Assembly (NCBI GenBank): GCA_934643865.1
Contig: CAKUCX010000017.1
Location: forward strand, 1 to 54,745
Reading direction: 5' to 3'
Length of the DNA: 54,745 bases
Source: an uncultured Kiritimatiellota bacterium
GTDB taxonomy: Bacteria; Verrucomicrobiota; Kiritimatiellia; RFP12; UBA1067
Made by a program: the position numbers and the translations under genes. The notes under the pieces were generated by a model that saw only the letters and a program-made list of their open reading frames with translations, ran no database searches and was not told the origin of the DNA. Of this stretch, positions 41,194 through 50,981 are shown piece by piece; positions within the stretch are counted from its first letter, which is position 1; each line of letters begins with the position of its first letter.

Positions 41194-42872
41194 CAGCGGT
41201 CGACGAGGCCGGCGTAGCCGGGACCGCCGCCGGCGAGGTAACCGTTCGACGCGCCCTCTGGGGAGCGGCTCACCCAGAACGAATAGAGCGTGCCCTTCTC
41301 CAACACGAAGCGGAAACGCACGTCCTTCCCGCACAGCTCGGCAAGGTCAGCCTTCCCCTTCCAGGAAATGCGCGCTTTCGTCGTGTCGCCCGAGACCGCG
41401 ACGCAGTCTTCCGCCGAGAAGCCCGGCACGACGGCGCCCGCCGCGTCCAGCGCCTCCGCGCGGAGCGCGCCCTGCGGCGCGTCGACGTTCACGAAGAGAT
41501 GGCGGCCGCTGAAGCGCACGGGGCGCGTCAGCACCTCGCCCGCCGCCTCCGCCTTCAGGCCGACGAACCCGTCGCGCCGCAGGACGGCGCAGCCCATCGC
41601 ACCGTTGTCGTACATGCCGTTCATGCTCCCGTTGCCCGTTCCCGGGCCCGTCCCGCTCCGGCGCAGGCGCGTGGGATCGCCGCCGAACGCGCCGTAGTAG
41701 AACCACAGCTTCTCGTCGCGGATGACGCAGAGGTTCGAGAGCGGCTGCACGTAGCCGCGGTCCCACTTGTCGGACGCCCACCGCTCCGCGCGGATCGCCG
41801 CACGGCGGTCGGGACGCGACCAGTGGAAGCCGTCGCGGGAGTAGGCGAACTGGATCTCGGTGATCTTCGGCATGCCGTGCCGTTCGCAGACGTCGTTCTC
41901 GGGCCCCCAGTGGATCTCGAAGCCGCCGAGCATGATGGACTCGTAGGCCACGGCGTCGAAGCTGTAGAGCTGCGCGGCGCGGTTCTCGACCGGACGGTCC
42001 GTCTGCACGTCGTGGAGGTCGGCGCGCAGCCAGCGGACGGCCCAGCGGGGCGATTTCTCGTCGTACCAGTCCCACGTGCAGTCCGCGAGGAAGTCGTCGC
42101 CCTCCCAGTAGCGCCGCGCGCGGCCGCTGTCCTTCCAGCCGCCGCGCAGGGAGAACACCCACTTGCGCCGGAACGGATTGTAGAACATCGTCGTGCGGTC
42201 GCCGATGTCGCCCGTCTTCGTCCTGTTCGTCCAGTGGATGCCGTCCGCGCTCGTGTAGCAGAAGCCTGGGCAGTTGTTGCCGCCCGGCATGACGAAGAGC
42301 TTCCAGCGCTCCAGCGGGTCGGCGGCGTCGGGGTCGGGGACGACGCTCCAGGAATCGACGCCCTGGTCCGGCAGGAGGCGGTTCGTTCCGGGAACGACGT
42401 CGAGCGCGGGACGCTCCCACCGGAGACCGTCCTTCGACTCGGCGTAGCAGATGCGGTGGCACCAGCCCGCCTCGTACCAGAGGCGGAAGACCGCGCGCGC
42501 GGCGTCCCACCAGAGGCCGCCGCCCTTCGGGAGGGCGATGGCGTTCTGGGGACGGTTCCGCTCGAAGTCGTTCTCGGGCTTGAGGACGGGGTTGCCCGCG
42601 TACTTGACGGGGTGGTTGTAGACGCGCGCGAGGTCGGTCCGCTCGACGAGGAAATCGTCGACGAACAGCTGGCGGCCGACGTCGATGAACGCGACGGCGG
42701 GGCGCCCCGCGCCGAGATACAGCACGGGCAGCTCGCTCCGCCCCGCAGGCGGCACGTCGCGCGGCGGCCACGCTTTCGGGAGGACAATGCCGTTATAGAG
42801 GCGCTCGCCGGCCGGGACGGCGCCGTGCGCCGCCGCGCAGCAGCACGCAAGAGCAAGGAGCAGTTTCTTCAT
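41193..42872 (-). CDS. secreted glycoside-hydrolase-like beta-propeller protein
   Basis: A 559-residue protein with signal peptide (MKKLLLALACCCAAAHGAVP). The start at 42872 follows GATGAGGTGACG. The chain has propeller-like blades of a GH43/GH32-like sort: QLFVDDFLVERT, KPENDFERNRPQNAIALPKG, FRLWYEAGWCHRICYAESKD, GFCYTSADGIHWT, FAYSRDGFHWSRPDRR. The C-terminal part (about 430-540) is a beta-sandwich. The family assignment stays open. It leads the operon with kinase, sigma factor and SUMF1-like protein, an unusual pairing for a glycan enzyme. Confidence 0.68.
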   Translation of the reverse strand: MKKLLLALACCCAAAHGAVPAGERLYNGIVLPKAWPPRDVPPAGRSELPVLYLGAGRPAVAFIDVGRQLFVDDFLVERTDLARVYNHPVKYAGNPVLKPENDFERNRPQNAIALPKGGGLWWDAARAVFRLWYEAGWCHRICYAESKDGLRWERPALDVVPGTNRLLPDQGVDSWSVVPDPDAADPLERWKLFVMPGGNNCPGFCYTSADGIHWTNRTKTGDIGDRTTMFYNPFRRKWVFSLRGGWKDSGRARRYWEGDDFLADCTWDWYDEKSPRWAVRWLRADLHDVQTDRPVENRAAQLYSFDAVAYESIMLGGFEIHWGPENDVCERHGMPKITEIQFAYSRDGFHWSRPDRRAAIRAERWASDKWDRGYVQPLSNLCVIRDEKLWFYYGAFGGDPTRLRRSGTGPGTGNGSMNGMYDNGAMGCAVLRRDGFVGLKAEAAGEVLTRPVRFSGRHLFVNVDAPQGALRAEALDAAGAVVPGFSAEDCVAVSGDTTKARISWKGKADLAELCGKDVRFRFVLEKGTLYSFWVSRSPEGASNGYLAGGGPGYAGLVDR

Positions 42873-42920
42873 CGTCACCTCATCGTACTCTGTCGTTACC
42901 GTAAAAAGAGACGCCGACCG

Positions 42921-44534
42921 TCATCCGCCCGCCGCAACTTCGTCCGGCCGGTCTGAGAGGTTGCGCGTCACGACGCCGACCGCCTCCACGGCCGCGTCGA
43001 CGATCGTGCGCCTCTCCTTCGAGAACGCAAGGCCGACGAGCGTGAGCGTCTTGCCGTTGCCGGCGAAGCGGTCGGCGTAATGGTTCGCCTTGATCTGCGC
43101 GATCGCCGCGGCGGCCGACGCGCCGAGCTTGAACTCGATCACGTAGCCATGCTCCGGCGTCTCCGCCGTCATGTCGATCCGCCCCTCGTTCGTCTTCACC
43201 TCGCCGCCGACGTCCACGCCGACCATCTTGAGGACCACATAGACGATCGCCTGCCACATCTGCTCGTTCTGCCGGTCCGTGAGGTCGTAGGGGATGTTCG
43301 CGAAGAGCCGCTTCAGCGCCGCGACGAACCGCTCCGGCTCGCCGGCGTAGAGCGCATCCACCGCGTCGGCCTGGATGTCGTTCGCGCGGTTCTGCTCCTG
43401 CCCCGTGTAGGCCGGCACGACCTGCCGGAGGAACGAGTTCTCCACCTCCAGATTCGGGAAGTCGAGCGCGTAGCGCCGCGTCGTCCCGCGCTGCTGGAAG
43501 CCCGTGATCGTGAGGTAGCCCGTCTGGAAGAGGAGCGTCGTGAAGTCCGCCCGGTCCGGCTCGTAGGTGCCGAGCACCGACTCGTCCACGTCCACCTTCG
43601 CGAAGTTGAGCGGCCGGCGCTTCAGCGCGTCCATCAGGAACGTCGTCATCGCCGTCGTCGACCAGTAGTTGCGCAGCTTGCAGGACGCGAGGCAGAGCCC
43701 GAGCGAGACCGGGTTGATCACGCGCTCGGACTCCTCCTCGAACAGGTAGCCGTCGTACCAGCGCTCGATCTCGGCGAGGCCCTGCGCGCGCGTGAGACCG
43801 TTCGCCTCCGCGAAGCGGCCGAGGAGACCCGGCAGGTTCCGCTCGACCTCCCCGCGCGTGTAGCCGAAGAGCGTCGCGCAGCTCCGCTCCATCGTCATGT
43901 CCTTGAGGTTGTTGAGGTCGGAGAAGATCGAGACCTTCGAGAACTTGCTGATGCCGGTGAGGAACGTGAAGCGCTGCCGCCCCTCCAGCGTCTTGACGAC
44001 GGAGTAGAACGCCTTGAGCGCGTTGCGGAACGGGATCACCTCCGGCGTGTTGAGGTTCTTCAGGAGCGGCTTGTCGTACTCGTCCACGAGGAGGACCATC
44101 TGCCCGTCGGGCGACTGGTCCGCGAGGTCGTTGACGAGGTTGCGGAAGGTGTCCGGCGCCGTCTCGCCCCGCCGCAGCGCGACGCCGTTGCGCTTCGCCT
44201 CGTCGGCGAGGATGTTCGTGAAGAGCCCCTCCAGTCCCTCGGCGCGGTCGGGCTGGACGCTCCCGAGGTCGAGCCGCAGGACGGGCCACGTCTTCGACCA
44301 GTCCCAGAGCGGCTCGATGAAGAGCCCCTTGAAGAGGTCGCGCCGCCCCTCGAAGAGCGCCTGGAGGACGGACACCGTGAGCGACTTCCCGAACCGGCGC
44401 GGCCGCGCGATGAAGAACTGCTTGCCGACCGACAGATTGACGAGCGGCCACAGGCGGTCGGTCTTGTCGATGTAGGTGAACCCATATCGGACAAGGTTGT
44501 CGAACGTGTAGATGTCGGTCGCGAGCTTTTCCAT
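42921..44534 (-). CDS. AAA-ATPase-like protein with C-terminal PD-(D/E)XK domain (PF09820/DUF1703 type)
   Basis: A 537-residue protein. It starts with the family block FDNLVRYGFTYIDKTDRLWP, Walker A-like RPRRFGKS (44-51) and a Walker B strand (MVLLVDEYDKPLL). The C-terminal domain has EGRIDMTAETPEHGYVIEFK, giving the Asp...Glu-x-Lys nuclease core. The family is abundant and often multicopy in gut bacteria and of unknown role. The ATG is 7 nt after TATAAT with no ribosome site: leaderless. The gene is high in GC like the core. Confidence 0.85.
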   Translation of the reverse strand: MEKLATDIYTFDNLVRYGFTYIDKTDRLWPLVNLSVGKQFFIARPRRFGKSLTVSVLQALFEGRRDLFKGLFIEPLWDWSKTWPVLRLDLGSVQPDRAEGLEGLFTNILADEAKRNGVALRRGETAPDTFRNLVNDLADQSPDGQMVLLVDEYDKPLLKNLNTPEVIPFRNALKAFYSVVKTLEGRQRFTFLTGISKFSKVSIFSDLNNLKDMTMERSCATLFGYTRGEVERNLPGLLGRFAEANGLTRAQGLAEIERWYDGYLFEEESERVINPVSLGLCLASCKLRNYWSTTAMTTFLMDALKRRPLNFAKVDVDESVLGTYEPDRADFTTLLFQTGYLTITGFQQRGTTRRYALDFPNLEVENSFLRQVVPAYTGQEQNRANDIQADAVDALYAGEPERFVAALKRLFANIPYDLTDRQNEQMWQAIVYVVLKMVGVDVGGEVKTNEGRIDMTAETPEHGYVIEFKLGASAAAAIAQIKANHYADRFAGNGKTLTLVGLAFSKERRTIVDAAVEAVGVVTRNLSDRPDEVAAGG

Positions 44535-44541
44535 GCCGCCG

Positions 44542-44550
44542 ATTATACCA
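44542..44550 (-). promoter_or_regulatory. extended -10 promoter of the AAA/PD-(D/E)XK gene
   Basis: TGGTATAAT (core 44547-44542); the ATG at 44534 is 7 nt downstream. Confidence 0.6.
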
Positions 44551-44567
44551 TACGCCGCCTTGGCCCG

Positions 44568-45989
44568 TCACGCGCGCGGCGCGATCCGCACGGGGAAGAT
44601 CTCCTTGTTGCGGCGCGCGTCCATCGCGATGACCATCACGTCGCCCGCCTTCTTCGCGGCGAGCGTGCCGTCGGACGAAATGGTCGCGCAGTCGTTGAAG
44701 TAGCTGACGAAGGGGTTGTACCTGTTCTTCGGGTTCGGCGTGTAGGCGATGCGGTCCCCGTCGTGGCAGCCCCAGGTGAGCGGCCCCTCCAGGAGCGGCG
44801 CCGCGAAGCGGCACGTCTCGCCCGCCGTGACGACGCGCGCCCGCGTGTGGATCGTCCGATCCTGTCCGCCGCCCACACGCGTGAAGTGGACGAGGTCGTG
44901 CGCGGGGTCGAGCTGCACGGCGTCGAACGTCTGCTCGGCCACCGTGCCGCCCTGCTTGCGCGGCAGGTCGCCGCACCAGGGCTTCGAGCCGAGGATGTAG
45001 TCGCCGTAGGCGGCGTCGCAGGGCTCCGTCACATGGAGGATGCCCTTCTGGAACGTCTGGCGCTCCGCGTGGTGGTGGCCCGTGAGGTCGAGGAGGATGC
45101 GCCCCTTGGCGTCGGCGAAGTCGTGCGTCTTCCCGGCGACCGTCGCGCGCCCCCGGTTCTGGTACGCCTCCAGGAGACTGCGGAACGGCGCGAAACGGCG
45201 GCGGTCGCCGTCGTCGCCCACGCAGCCCGTGAGCGGAATGTGGTGGATGACGACGGCGCTCCAGCCGGCGGGGATCGTGGCAAGCGCCTGTTCCGCCAGC
45301 CAGGCGAGCTGCGTCGGGCCCATCCCGTAGGTGACGGCCCAGTAGGTCCGCGTCGGGTCGATGGCGTCCGTCGTGTCCGCCACGATGTAGCGGATCCGCG
45401 CCGCCGCGTTGTCAACGTAGTAGTAGCACGCCGTCGGATCGGCCGTGTTCGTGACGGCCGCCGCGCAGCCCTTCGAGCCCATCACGACGGCCCGTGCCGC
45501 CTCGGCGGAGTAGGTGAAGCCCGCAGGCGTGTCCGCGTCGTGCTTGATCGTGAAGTCGTGGTTGCCCTTCGCGGTGTAGAGGCGCTGGCCGGCGCGCTCG
45601 ATCGGGTCGCGCCAGAAGAGGCGGTAGGCATCGACCGCAACGTCGACCCCGGCCTTGTCCGACGCGAACTTCGCCGCGAACGCCTCCGGGAGGTCGCCGC
45701 CGCAGAACGTCTTCCTTAGCGGCGTCATCGGCGTGAGCGCGGCGAGCGCCTTGCCGCTCTGCCGGCGGTTCGCCGAGATGTGGAGGTCCGTGATGAACCA
45801 GAAGCCGTCCGCCGCCGTGCGCGCATGTGCGCGCACCTTCCGCGCGACGTCCGCGAGGTGCGGCGCCCAATAGGCGCCGAGCGGCCGCGCCGCGTCATCC
45901 GCTGCGGCGGCGAGCGCGCGCATCGTCGGCCCCATCGCCCCGGCTGCGGCGAACACGCCCAGCCCCGAAAGGAATTCCCGTCTCTTCAT
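44568..45989 (-). CDS. Tat-exported calcineurin-like metallophosphoesterase
   Basis: A 473-residue protein with a twin-arginine signal (MKRREFLSGLGVFAAAGAMG). Metal-binding motifs are in order: ITDLHIS, CGGDLPEA, AKGNHDF, VIHHIPL and GHHHAER, the usual set for a two-metal phosphoesterase. The C-terminal part (about 330-473) is beta-rich (TRARVVTAGETCRFAAPLLE). The substrate, phosphodiester or monoester, is unknown. It follows rimO by 40 nt and may be read with it. Confidence 0.85.
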   Translation of the reverse strand: MKRREFLSGLGVFAAAGAMGPTMRALAAAADDAARPLGAYWAPHLADVARKVRAHARTAADGFWFITDLHISANRRQSGKALAALTPMTPLRKTFCGGDLPEAFAAKFASDKAGVDVAVDAYRLFWRDPIERAGQRLYTAKGNHDFTIKHDADTPAGFTYSAEAARAVVMGSKGCAAAVTNTADPTACYYYVDNAAARIRYIVADTTDAIDPTRTYWAVTYGMGPTQLAWLAEQALATIPAGWSAVVIHHIPLTGCVGDDGDRRRFAPFRSLLEAYQNRGRATVAGKTHDFADAKGRILLDLTGHHHAERQTFQKGILHVTEPCDAAYGDYILGSKPWCGDLPRKQGGTVAEQTFDAVQLDPAHDLVHFTRVGGGQDRTIHTRARVVTAGETCRFAAPLLEGPLTWGCHDGDRIAYTPNPKNRYNPFVSYFNDCATISSDGTLAAKKAGDVMVIAMDARRNKEIFPVRIAPRA

Positions 45990-46029
45990 CGTCCCCTCTC
46001 TTTCTCCTGCTGTGGTTTCTGCTGTCGTT

Positions 46030-47388
46030 TCATACGGGCGCGGCAACGCCGTCGAAGTCGTAGCCGCGCACGGCGGTGAGCTTCACCTCGGCGAACGTGC
46101 CGACGGCGGGCAGGGGGCGGCGCGGCGTCTTCTTCAGGAAGACGACGCCGTCCACGTCCGGCGCCTGGCTCTCCAGGCGCGCGACGCCGGGCGCGACGAC
46201 GAGCGCGCGGAAGGTCTTGCCCACAAGGGCCGCCGCGCGCTTCGCCCACACCTTCTTCTGGGCGGCCATGACCGCGCGGGCGCGCCGTTCGGCCACCTTC
46301 TGCGGCGGGCGCGCCGCCATCTTCGCGGCCGCCGTCCCCTCCTCGGGCGAAAAGGCGAAGGCGCCGAGGTGGTCGAACTGCATCCGCGCGATGTCCGCCT
46401 TGAGGCGCGCGAACGCCTCCGGCGTCTCGCCGGGGAAGCCCGTCATCACGGTCGTGCGCAGCGTGACGCCCGGCACCGCCGCGCGGATGCGGTCCGCCGC
46501 CGCGAGGGAGGCCTTCACCGCGCTGCCGCGCGCCATCGCCTTCAGGACGCCGGGGTCCGTGTGCTGGAGCGGCACGTCGACGTACCTCGCCGCGTGCGGG
46601 GAGGTGTTGAGCCAGTCGAGGAAGGCGTCCGTGATCTCGCTTGGATAGGAGTAGAGCACGCGGATCCAGAAGTCGCCCGGCAGCCTGTCCAGCCGCCGCA
46701 GGAGGGCGACGAGGTCGGGACGGCGCCCCGTCGCCCGCGACGCGGGCAGGTCGACGCCGTAGAGCATGGGGTCCTGCGCGACGATGTTCAGCTCCTTCAC
46801 GCCCGTCGCGAGCAGTTCCTTCGCCTCCCGGAGGATCGCCGCCGCCTTCCGCGAGCGGTAGCGTCCGCGGATCGCGGGAATCGCGCAGTAGGCGCAGCGG
46901 TGGGCGCAGCCCTCGGCGATCTTGAGGTAGGCGAAGGCGGGGCCCGTGAAGCGCAGGGCGGGCATGGGCGGGTCGAAGACGCGCGTGGGCATGCCGGGCG
47001 GCACGCCGGGGGGGGCGGCGCGGCGGCGGGACTTCAGCCCCAGCGCGCCCTGTACCGTCTCCACGATGCGGTCGAGCGCGTCGATGCCGAGGATCGCGTC
47101 CAGGTCCGGGAAGACTTCGCGGATGCGGTCCCGGTAGCGCTGGGCGAAGCAGCCCGAGACGACGACCGCGCGGCAGCGGCCCGCCCGCTTCAGCTCGCAG
47201 GCGCGCAGGATCTCGGCGGCGGCCTCCTCGCGGGCGGAGGCGATGAACGCGCAGGTGTTGACGAGGATCGCGTCCGCATCGTCCGGCGTCGGGGCGAGCG
47301 TGAAGCCCGCCTTGACGAGATGCCCCGCCATCACCTGCAGATCGACCGCGTTCTTCGCGCAGCCGAGGGAGACAAGGCCAATCGTCAT
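46030..47388 (-). CDS. rimO: ribosomal protein S12 methylthiotransferase RimO
   Basis: A 452-residue radical-SAM enzyme that methylthiolates Asp of ribosomal protein S12. The N-terminal UPF0004 domain has Cys10 (GLVSLGCAKNAVD), Cys46 and Cys80 for one iron-sulfur cluster, and EGCAHRCAYCAIP (Cys161, Cys165, Cys168) binds the SAM cluster. The C-terminal TRAM domain ends VKLTAVRGYDFDG. The ALGLKSRRRAAPPGVPPGMP linker is longer and more basic than I would expect. The start overlaps the lacZ-like stop (ATGA). Confidence 0.93.
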   Translation of the reverse strand: MTIGLVSLGCAKNAVDLQVMAGHLVKAGFTLAPTPDDADAILVNTCAFIASAREEAAAEILRACELKRAGRCRAVVVSGCFAQRYRDRIREVFPDLDAILGIDALDRIVETVQGALGLKSRRRAAPPGVPPGMPTRVFDPPMPALRFTGPAFAYLKIAEGCAHRCAYCAIPAIRGRYRSRKAAAILREAKELLATGVKELNIVAQDPMLYGVDLPASRATGRRPDLVALLRRLDRLPGDFWIRVLYSYPSEITDAFLDWLNTSPHAARYVDVPLQHTDPGVLKAMARGSAVKASLAAADRIRAAVPGVTLRTTVMTGFPGETPEAFARLKADIARMQFDHLGAFAFSPEEGTAAAKMAARPPQKVAERRARAVMAAQKKVWAKRAAALVGKTFRALVVAPGVARLESQAPDVDGVVFLKKTPRRPLPAVGTFAEVKLTAVRGYDFDGVAAPV

Positions 47389-50300
47389 TTCGCGTTTCCT
47401 CCCACGGGCTCAAGCGTCACGCGCCAGGCCTCGGGCTGGATCGGGAAGATGTACGCCGCCTCCGGCTTCGGCCCGCACGACGCCCCGCCCAGCCCCAGCT
47501 GGCGGAGGTCGAGGTTCAGGCACACCTCCCGGCGCGGCGGCTTCACGTTCCAGATCCGCTCCTGCCGGTCGCGGTGGCGGGCGAACTCCAGGTCCTCGCA
47601 GCTGTAGTGGAGGGCCTGGACGAAGAGCGGCGCGGAGGCGGTCACCTTCACGCCCACGCCGTCGCCGTCCGTGAACGTCACCCACCGCACGTCGCCCTTG
47701 TAGCCGTTGTCCTGCGGGCGGACGTAGGCGACGTACTGGTCCGTCACCGTCGAGGCGTAGCGCCCGAGGAACGAGCCCGTGCAACGGTCCACGTAGTTCT
47801 CGAACGGACCGCGCCCGTAGTACGCCATGTTTTCGAGGCGCGCGTCGAGCATGAGCGAGAGGCCGAGGCGCGGCAGCGCGGGCGGCATCCTGCCGAACGG
47901 CGTCGTCCGGCTTTCAATCGTCAGCGCGCCACCGCGCCCGAACACGTAGTCGGCCGCGTGCGTGAAGCCCGCGCTCTTCGCGCCGTTCACCTCCACGACG
48001 GCCCGGACCCGCTCGACGGCGCCGTCGGGGGCCTTCACGACCTGGAACGTGCGCACATGGAAGCGCAACTGGGTGAGGCCGGAGGCGTAGAACGCCCCGC
48101 GCAGCCACTTGTCGTTGTCCGTGAACGCGCGCATGCAGGTGAGGCGCGGGCCGCGCACGATGCCGTCCACGCTGTCCGCAAGCACCGTCCGCCCGTTCAT
48201 CGTCAGCTTCGCGAGCGTCCCCGTCTTCTTCGAGAAGACCGCGACGGTCGCCCCCGCCGCCACCGTCACCCAGTCTCCCTCCTCGACCGCGCGGGCCGCC
48301 GCATCGCGCGCCGGCGCCGCCGGGGCCGCCGCCCGCGCGACGGCGATCTGGTCCCGCGCGATCACGTGCCCCTTCTTCGCCCACGGCGCATCGTCCCGGA
48401 GCGCGAAGGAGACGTTGAGGAGGTATTCGCAACCGGGCTCCCGCGCGTAGGCGCGCACGCCGGCGGGGAACGGCACGCGCACCTTCGCGGCGGGGGGCAC
48501 GTCCGGCACGTCCCACGCGCCGCCCGCGACCTTCACGCCGTCCTCCAGCAGCTCCCAGTTCGCGGCGAAGCGGTTCAGCGGCGTGAACGCGAAGCGGTTC
48601 CAGATCTGCAGGATCCCGTCCGCCGCCTTCCCCTTCCCGGACTCTTCGACCCGCTCCACCTTCACGTTCCGGTGGACGTGGCCGACCTCGACGAGCTTGG
48701 GGGTGACGTTGCGTTCGGCGTCGAGGATGCCGTTCGCGCAGAAGTTCCCGTCGTTCGGCTGTTCGTCGTGGTCGCCGCCGTAGGCGAGGTAGCGCTGGCG
48801 GCGGCCGTCGGGCCCCGTGCGGTCCGTCTCGACCCACACGGCCTGGTCCACCCAGTCCCAGATGCAGCCGCCCGTCAGCGAGGGCGAGGCGTAGAAGGCG
48901 TCCCAGTATTCCGCGAAGTTGCCGAGCGCGTTGCCCATGCTGTGGGCGTATTCGAAGAGGAAGCTGCACTTGGCGCGGCGGCCGCGCGCCACCACGTCCG
49001 CAATCGACGGATAGCCGGGGCCGTCGATGGGGAAGCGCTCGCAGTCCTGGCGGTAGCAGGTCGGGCGCGTCGCGTCCACCGCGCGGCACGCCGCGTCGAC
49101 GAGGTCGAAGGTGGGGCCCTGCCCGGCCTCGTTGCCCCAGCTCCAGGAGAAGACGCAGGGCAGGTTGCGCCAGTTGACCACCATGTCGCGGCAGCGGTCG
49201 ATGTGCGCCTGGGTCCAGCTCGGCGGCGAGGCGAGGCAGGCGACGCCGTAGCCCATGCCGTGGCTCTCCACGTTCGCCTCCGCCTGCACGTAGAGGCCGT
49301 AGCGCGCGCAGAGGTGGTAGAAGTAGGGGTCGTTCGGGTAGTGCGCCGTGCGGACCGTATCGATGTTGTACCGCTTCATGAGCAGCACGTCGCGCAGCAT
49401 CTCCGCGCGCGTCACGGCGCGTCCGTTGACGGGCGAGGCGTCGTGGCGGTTCACGCCCTTGAACTTCACCGGCTTCCCGTTCACGTGGAGTGCCCCGTTC
49501 GGCATCAGCTCCGTCTTCATGAACCCGACCTTCGCGGCGCGGATGTCGGGGGCGAGACGGGGCTGGGCGGGCTGGGTCTGGAGGACGAGCGTGTAGAGGC
49601 AGGGATCCTCGGCGGACCAGAGGCGGGGCGTGGGCAGGGCGCAGGCGAAGTCGAGGAACGTCCCGTTCTCGCGCTGCCCGGTCCGCTCCAGGTCCGCGAC
49701 CTTCCTGAACGCGGCGTCGTAGAGGGCGGCCGTGCAGGCGACGGCGCCCGTCGGCGCGCCGGCGAGCCGCCGCAGCTCGACCGTCAGCTTGACCTGGGCG
49801 GATTTGAAGTCGGCGGCGAGGTCGTAGCGGAAGAAGAAGTCGCGGATCTCGACGGGCGGCGGCGAGAAGAGCAGCACGCTGCGGTAGATGCCCGAGAAGC
49901 GGAAGAAGTCCTGGTCTTCGAGGTAGGCCCCGTCGCTCCAGCGGTAGACCTCCACGGCGAGCGTGTTGGGCGCGTCGGCGCGGGAGGTGTCCAGGTAGGG
50001 CGTGACGTTGAACTCGTGGGCCGTGCAGCTGTCCTCGCTGAAGCCGACCTTCTTCCCGTTCACCCACACGTAGTAGGCGCTGTAGACGCCCTCGAAGCGC
50101 AGGAAGACGGGGCGGCCCTTCCAGTCCGCCGGCACGGTGAAGGTGGTGCGGTAGGAGGAGACGGGGTTGTACGCCCGGTCCGTGTACGGCGGCTTGGGCG
50201 GGTGCGGGTACTTGATGTTCGAGTACTGGGGCACGCCGAAGCCCTTCATCTCCACGCAGCTCGGCACGTCGATCGTGTACCAGGCGCGGTCGTCGAAGTC

Positions 50301-50981
50301 CGGCTTCCAGAAGTCGCGCGGACGCTGGTCGGGCGCGCCGCACCAGTTGTAGCGCCACGTGCCGTCGAGCGCCTTCACGTAGGGCGTCTCGGGCAGCTCG
50401 GGCGTCAGCGCGGCGGCGGTGGACGCGAGCGGAAACGAGTAGGCGCGGGCCGGCTCCACGTTCACGTAGTTGACGAGTTCGTTCTCCCACTCGGGCGCCT
50501 TCTCGGCGGCGCGCTTCGCCGCGACGGCCGCGACCGTCCGCGCGCGCACGTCCGCCCACTGCGGCCCCTTCGTCTCGCGCAGGTCGGTCCAGGCGAGGCG
50601 CCCGGCGTCCGACGGGACGGGCTTCAGGCGCGTGTCGATGAAGTGGCGCAGGGCCGCCTCGGTCGCCTGCACGTCCGAGCCGTGGATGCCCATGATGCCG
50701 TTGCGGTTCCCGAGCGTCCAGGCCCCCTTCGCGTCCCACGGCTGCGTCGAGACGTAGAAGTCGCCCGCGAACGCCGGCGCGTAGCCGAGCACCTGCACGT
50801 CGACGCCCGTCACGCGCTTCACCTCGGCGGCCAGCTCGCGGTACATCGCCTTCGTCGCGGGCGTCTCGTCGGAACTCCCGTGGATCCGGAACGGACGCGG
50901 GTCGTTCCGCTCGATCGAGAACGTCTCCGCCCCCGCCGCCACCATCAGGCAGCACATGCCAACCGTCCACATGCGCTTCAT
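47385..50981 (-). CDS. exported GH2 beta-galactosidase, LacZ type, with extra N-terminal domain
   Basis: A 1198-residue protein with signal peptide (MKRMWTVGMCCLMVAAGAET). Residues about 25-180 are an extra domain before LacZ similarity begins (FRIHGSSDETPATKAMYREL, GIMGIHGSDVQATEAALRHF). The GH2 part follows: jellyroll (about 200-400), barrel with HYPNDPYFYHLCARYGLYVQ, acid/base Glu in SWSWGNEAGQGP (near 618), nucleophile Glu in FEYAHSMGNALGNF (near 676), and a Bgal_small_N-like C-terminus. Acts on galactosides outside the cytoplasm. Its start overlaps the mlaD-like stop (ATGA) and its end overlaps rimO. Confidence 0.9.
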   Translation of the reverse strand: MKRMWTVGMCCLMVAAGAETFSIERNDPRPFRIHGSSDETPATKAMYRELAAEVKRVTGVDVQVLGYAPAFAGDFYVSTQPWDAKGAWTLGNRNGIMGIHGSDVQATEAALRHFIDTRLKPVPSDAGRLAWTDLRETKGPQWADVRARTVAAVAAKRAAEKAPEWENELVNYVNVEPARAYSFPLASTAAALTPELPETPYVKALDGTWRYNWCGAPDQRPRDFWKPDFDDRAWYTIDVPSCVEMKGFGVPQYSNIKYPHPPKPPYTDRAYNPVSSYRTTFTVPADWKGRPVFLRFEGVYSAYYVWVNGKKVGFSEDSCTAHEFNVTPYLDTSRADAPNTLAVEVYRWSDGAYLEDQDFFRFSGIYRSVLLFSPPPVEIRDFFFRYDLAADFKSAQVKLTVELRRLAGAPTGAVACTAALYDAAFRKVADLERTGQRENGTFLDFACALPTPRLWSAEDPCLYTLVLQTQPAQPRLAPDIRAAKVGFMKTELMPNGALHVNGKPVKFKGVNRHDASPVNGRAVTRAEMLRDVLLMKRYNIDTVRTAHYPNDPYFYHLCARYGLYVQAEANVESHGMGYGVACLASPPSWTQAHIDRCRDMVVNWRNLPCVFSWSWGNEAGQGPTFDLVDAACRAVDATRPTCYRQDCERFPIDGPGYPSIADVVARGRRAKCSFLFEYAHSMGNALGNFAEYWDAFYASPSLTGGCIWDWVDQAVWVETDRTGPDGRRQRYLAYGGDHDEQPNDGNFCANGILDAERNVTPKLVEVGHVHRNVKVERVEESGKGKAADGILQIWNRFAFTPLNRFAANWELLEDGVKVAGGAWDVPDVPPAAKVRVPFPAGVRAYAREPGCEYLLNVSFALRDDAPWAKKGHVIARDQIAVARAAAPAAPARDAAARAVEEGDWVTVAAGATVAVFSKKTGTLAKLTMNGRTVLADSVDGIVRGPRLTCMRAFTDNDKWLRGAFYASGLTQLRFHVRTFQVVKAPDGAVERVRAVVEVNGAKSAGFTHAADYVFGRGGALTIESRTTPFGRMPPALPRLGLSLMLDARLENMAYYGRGPFENYVDRCTGSFLGRYASTVTDQYVAYVRPQDNGYKGDVRWVTFTDGDGVGVKVTASAPLFVQALHYSCEDLEFARHRDRQERIWNVKPPRREVCLNLDLRQLGLGGASCGPKPEAAYIFPIQPEAWRVTLEPVGGNAK

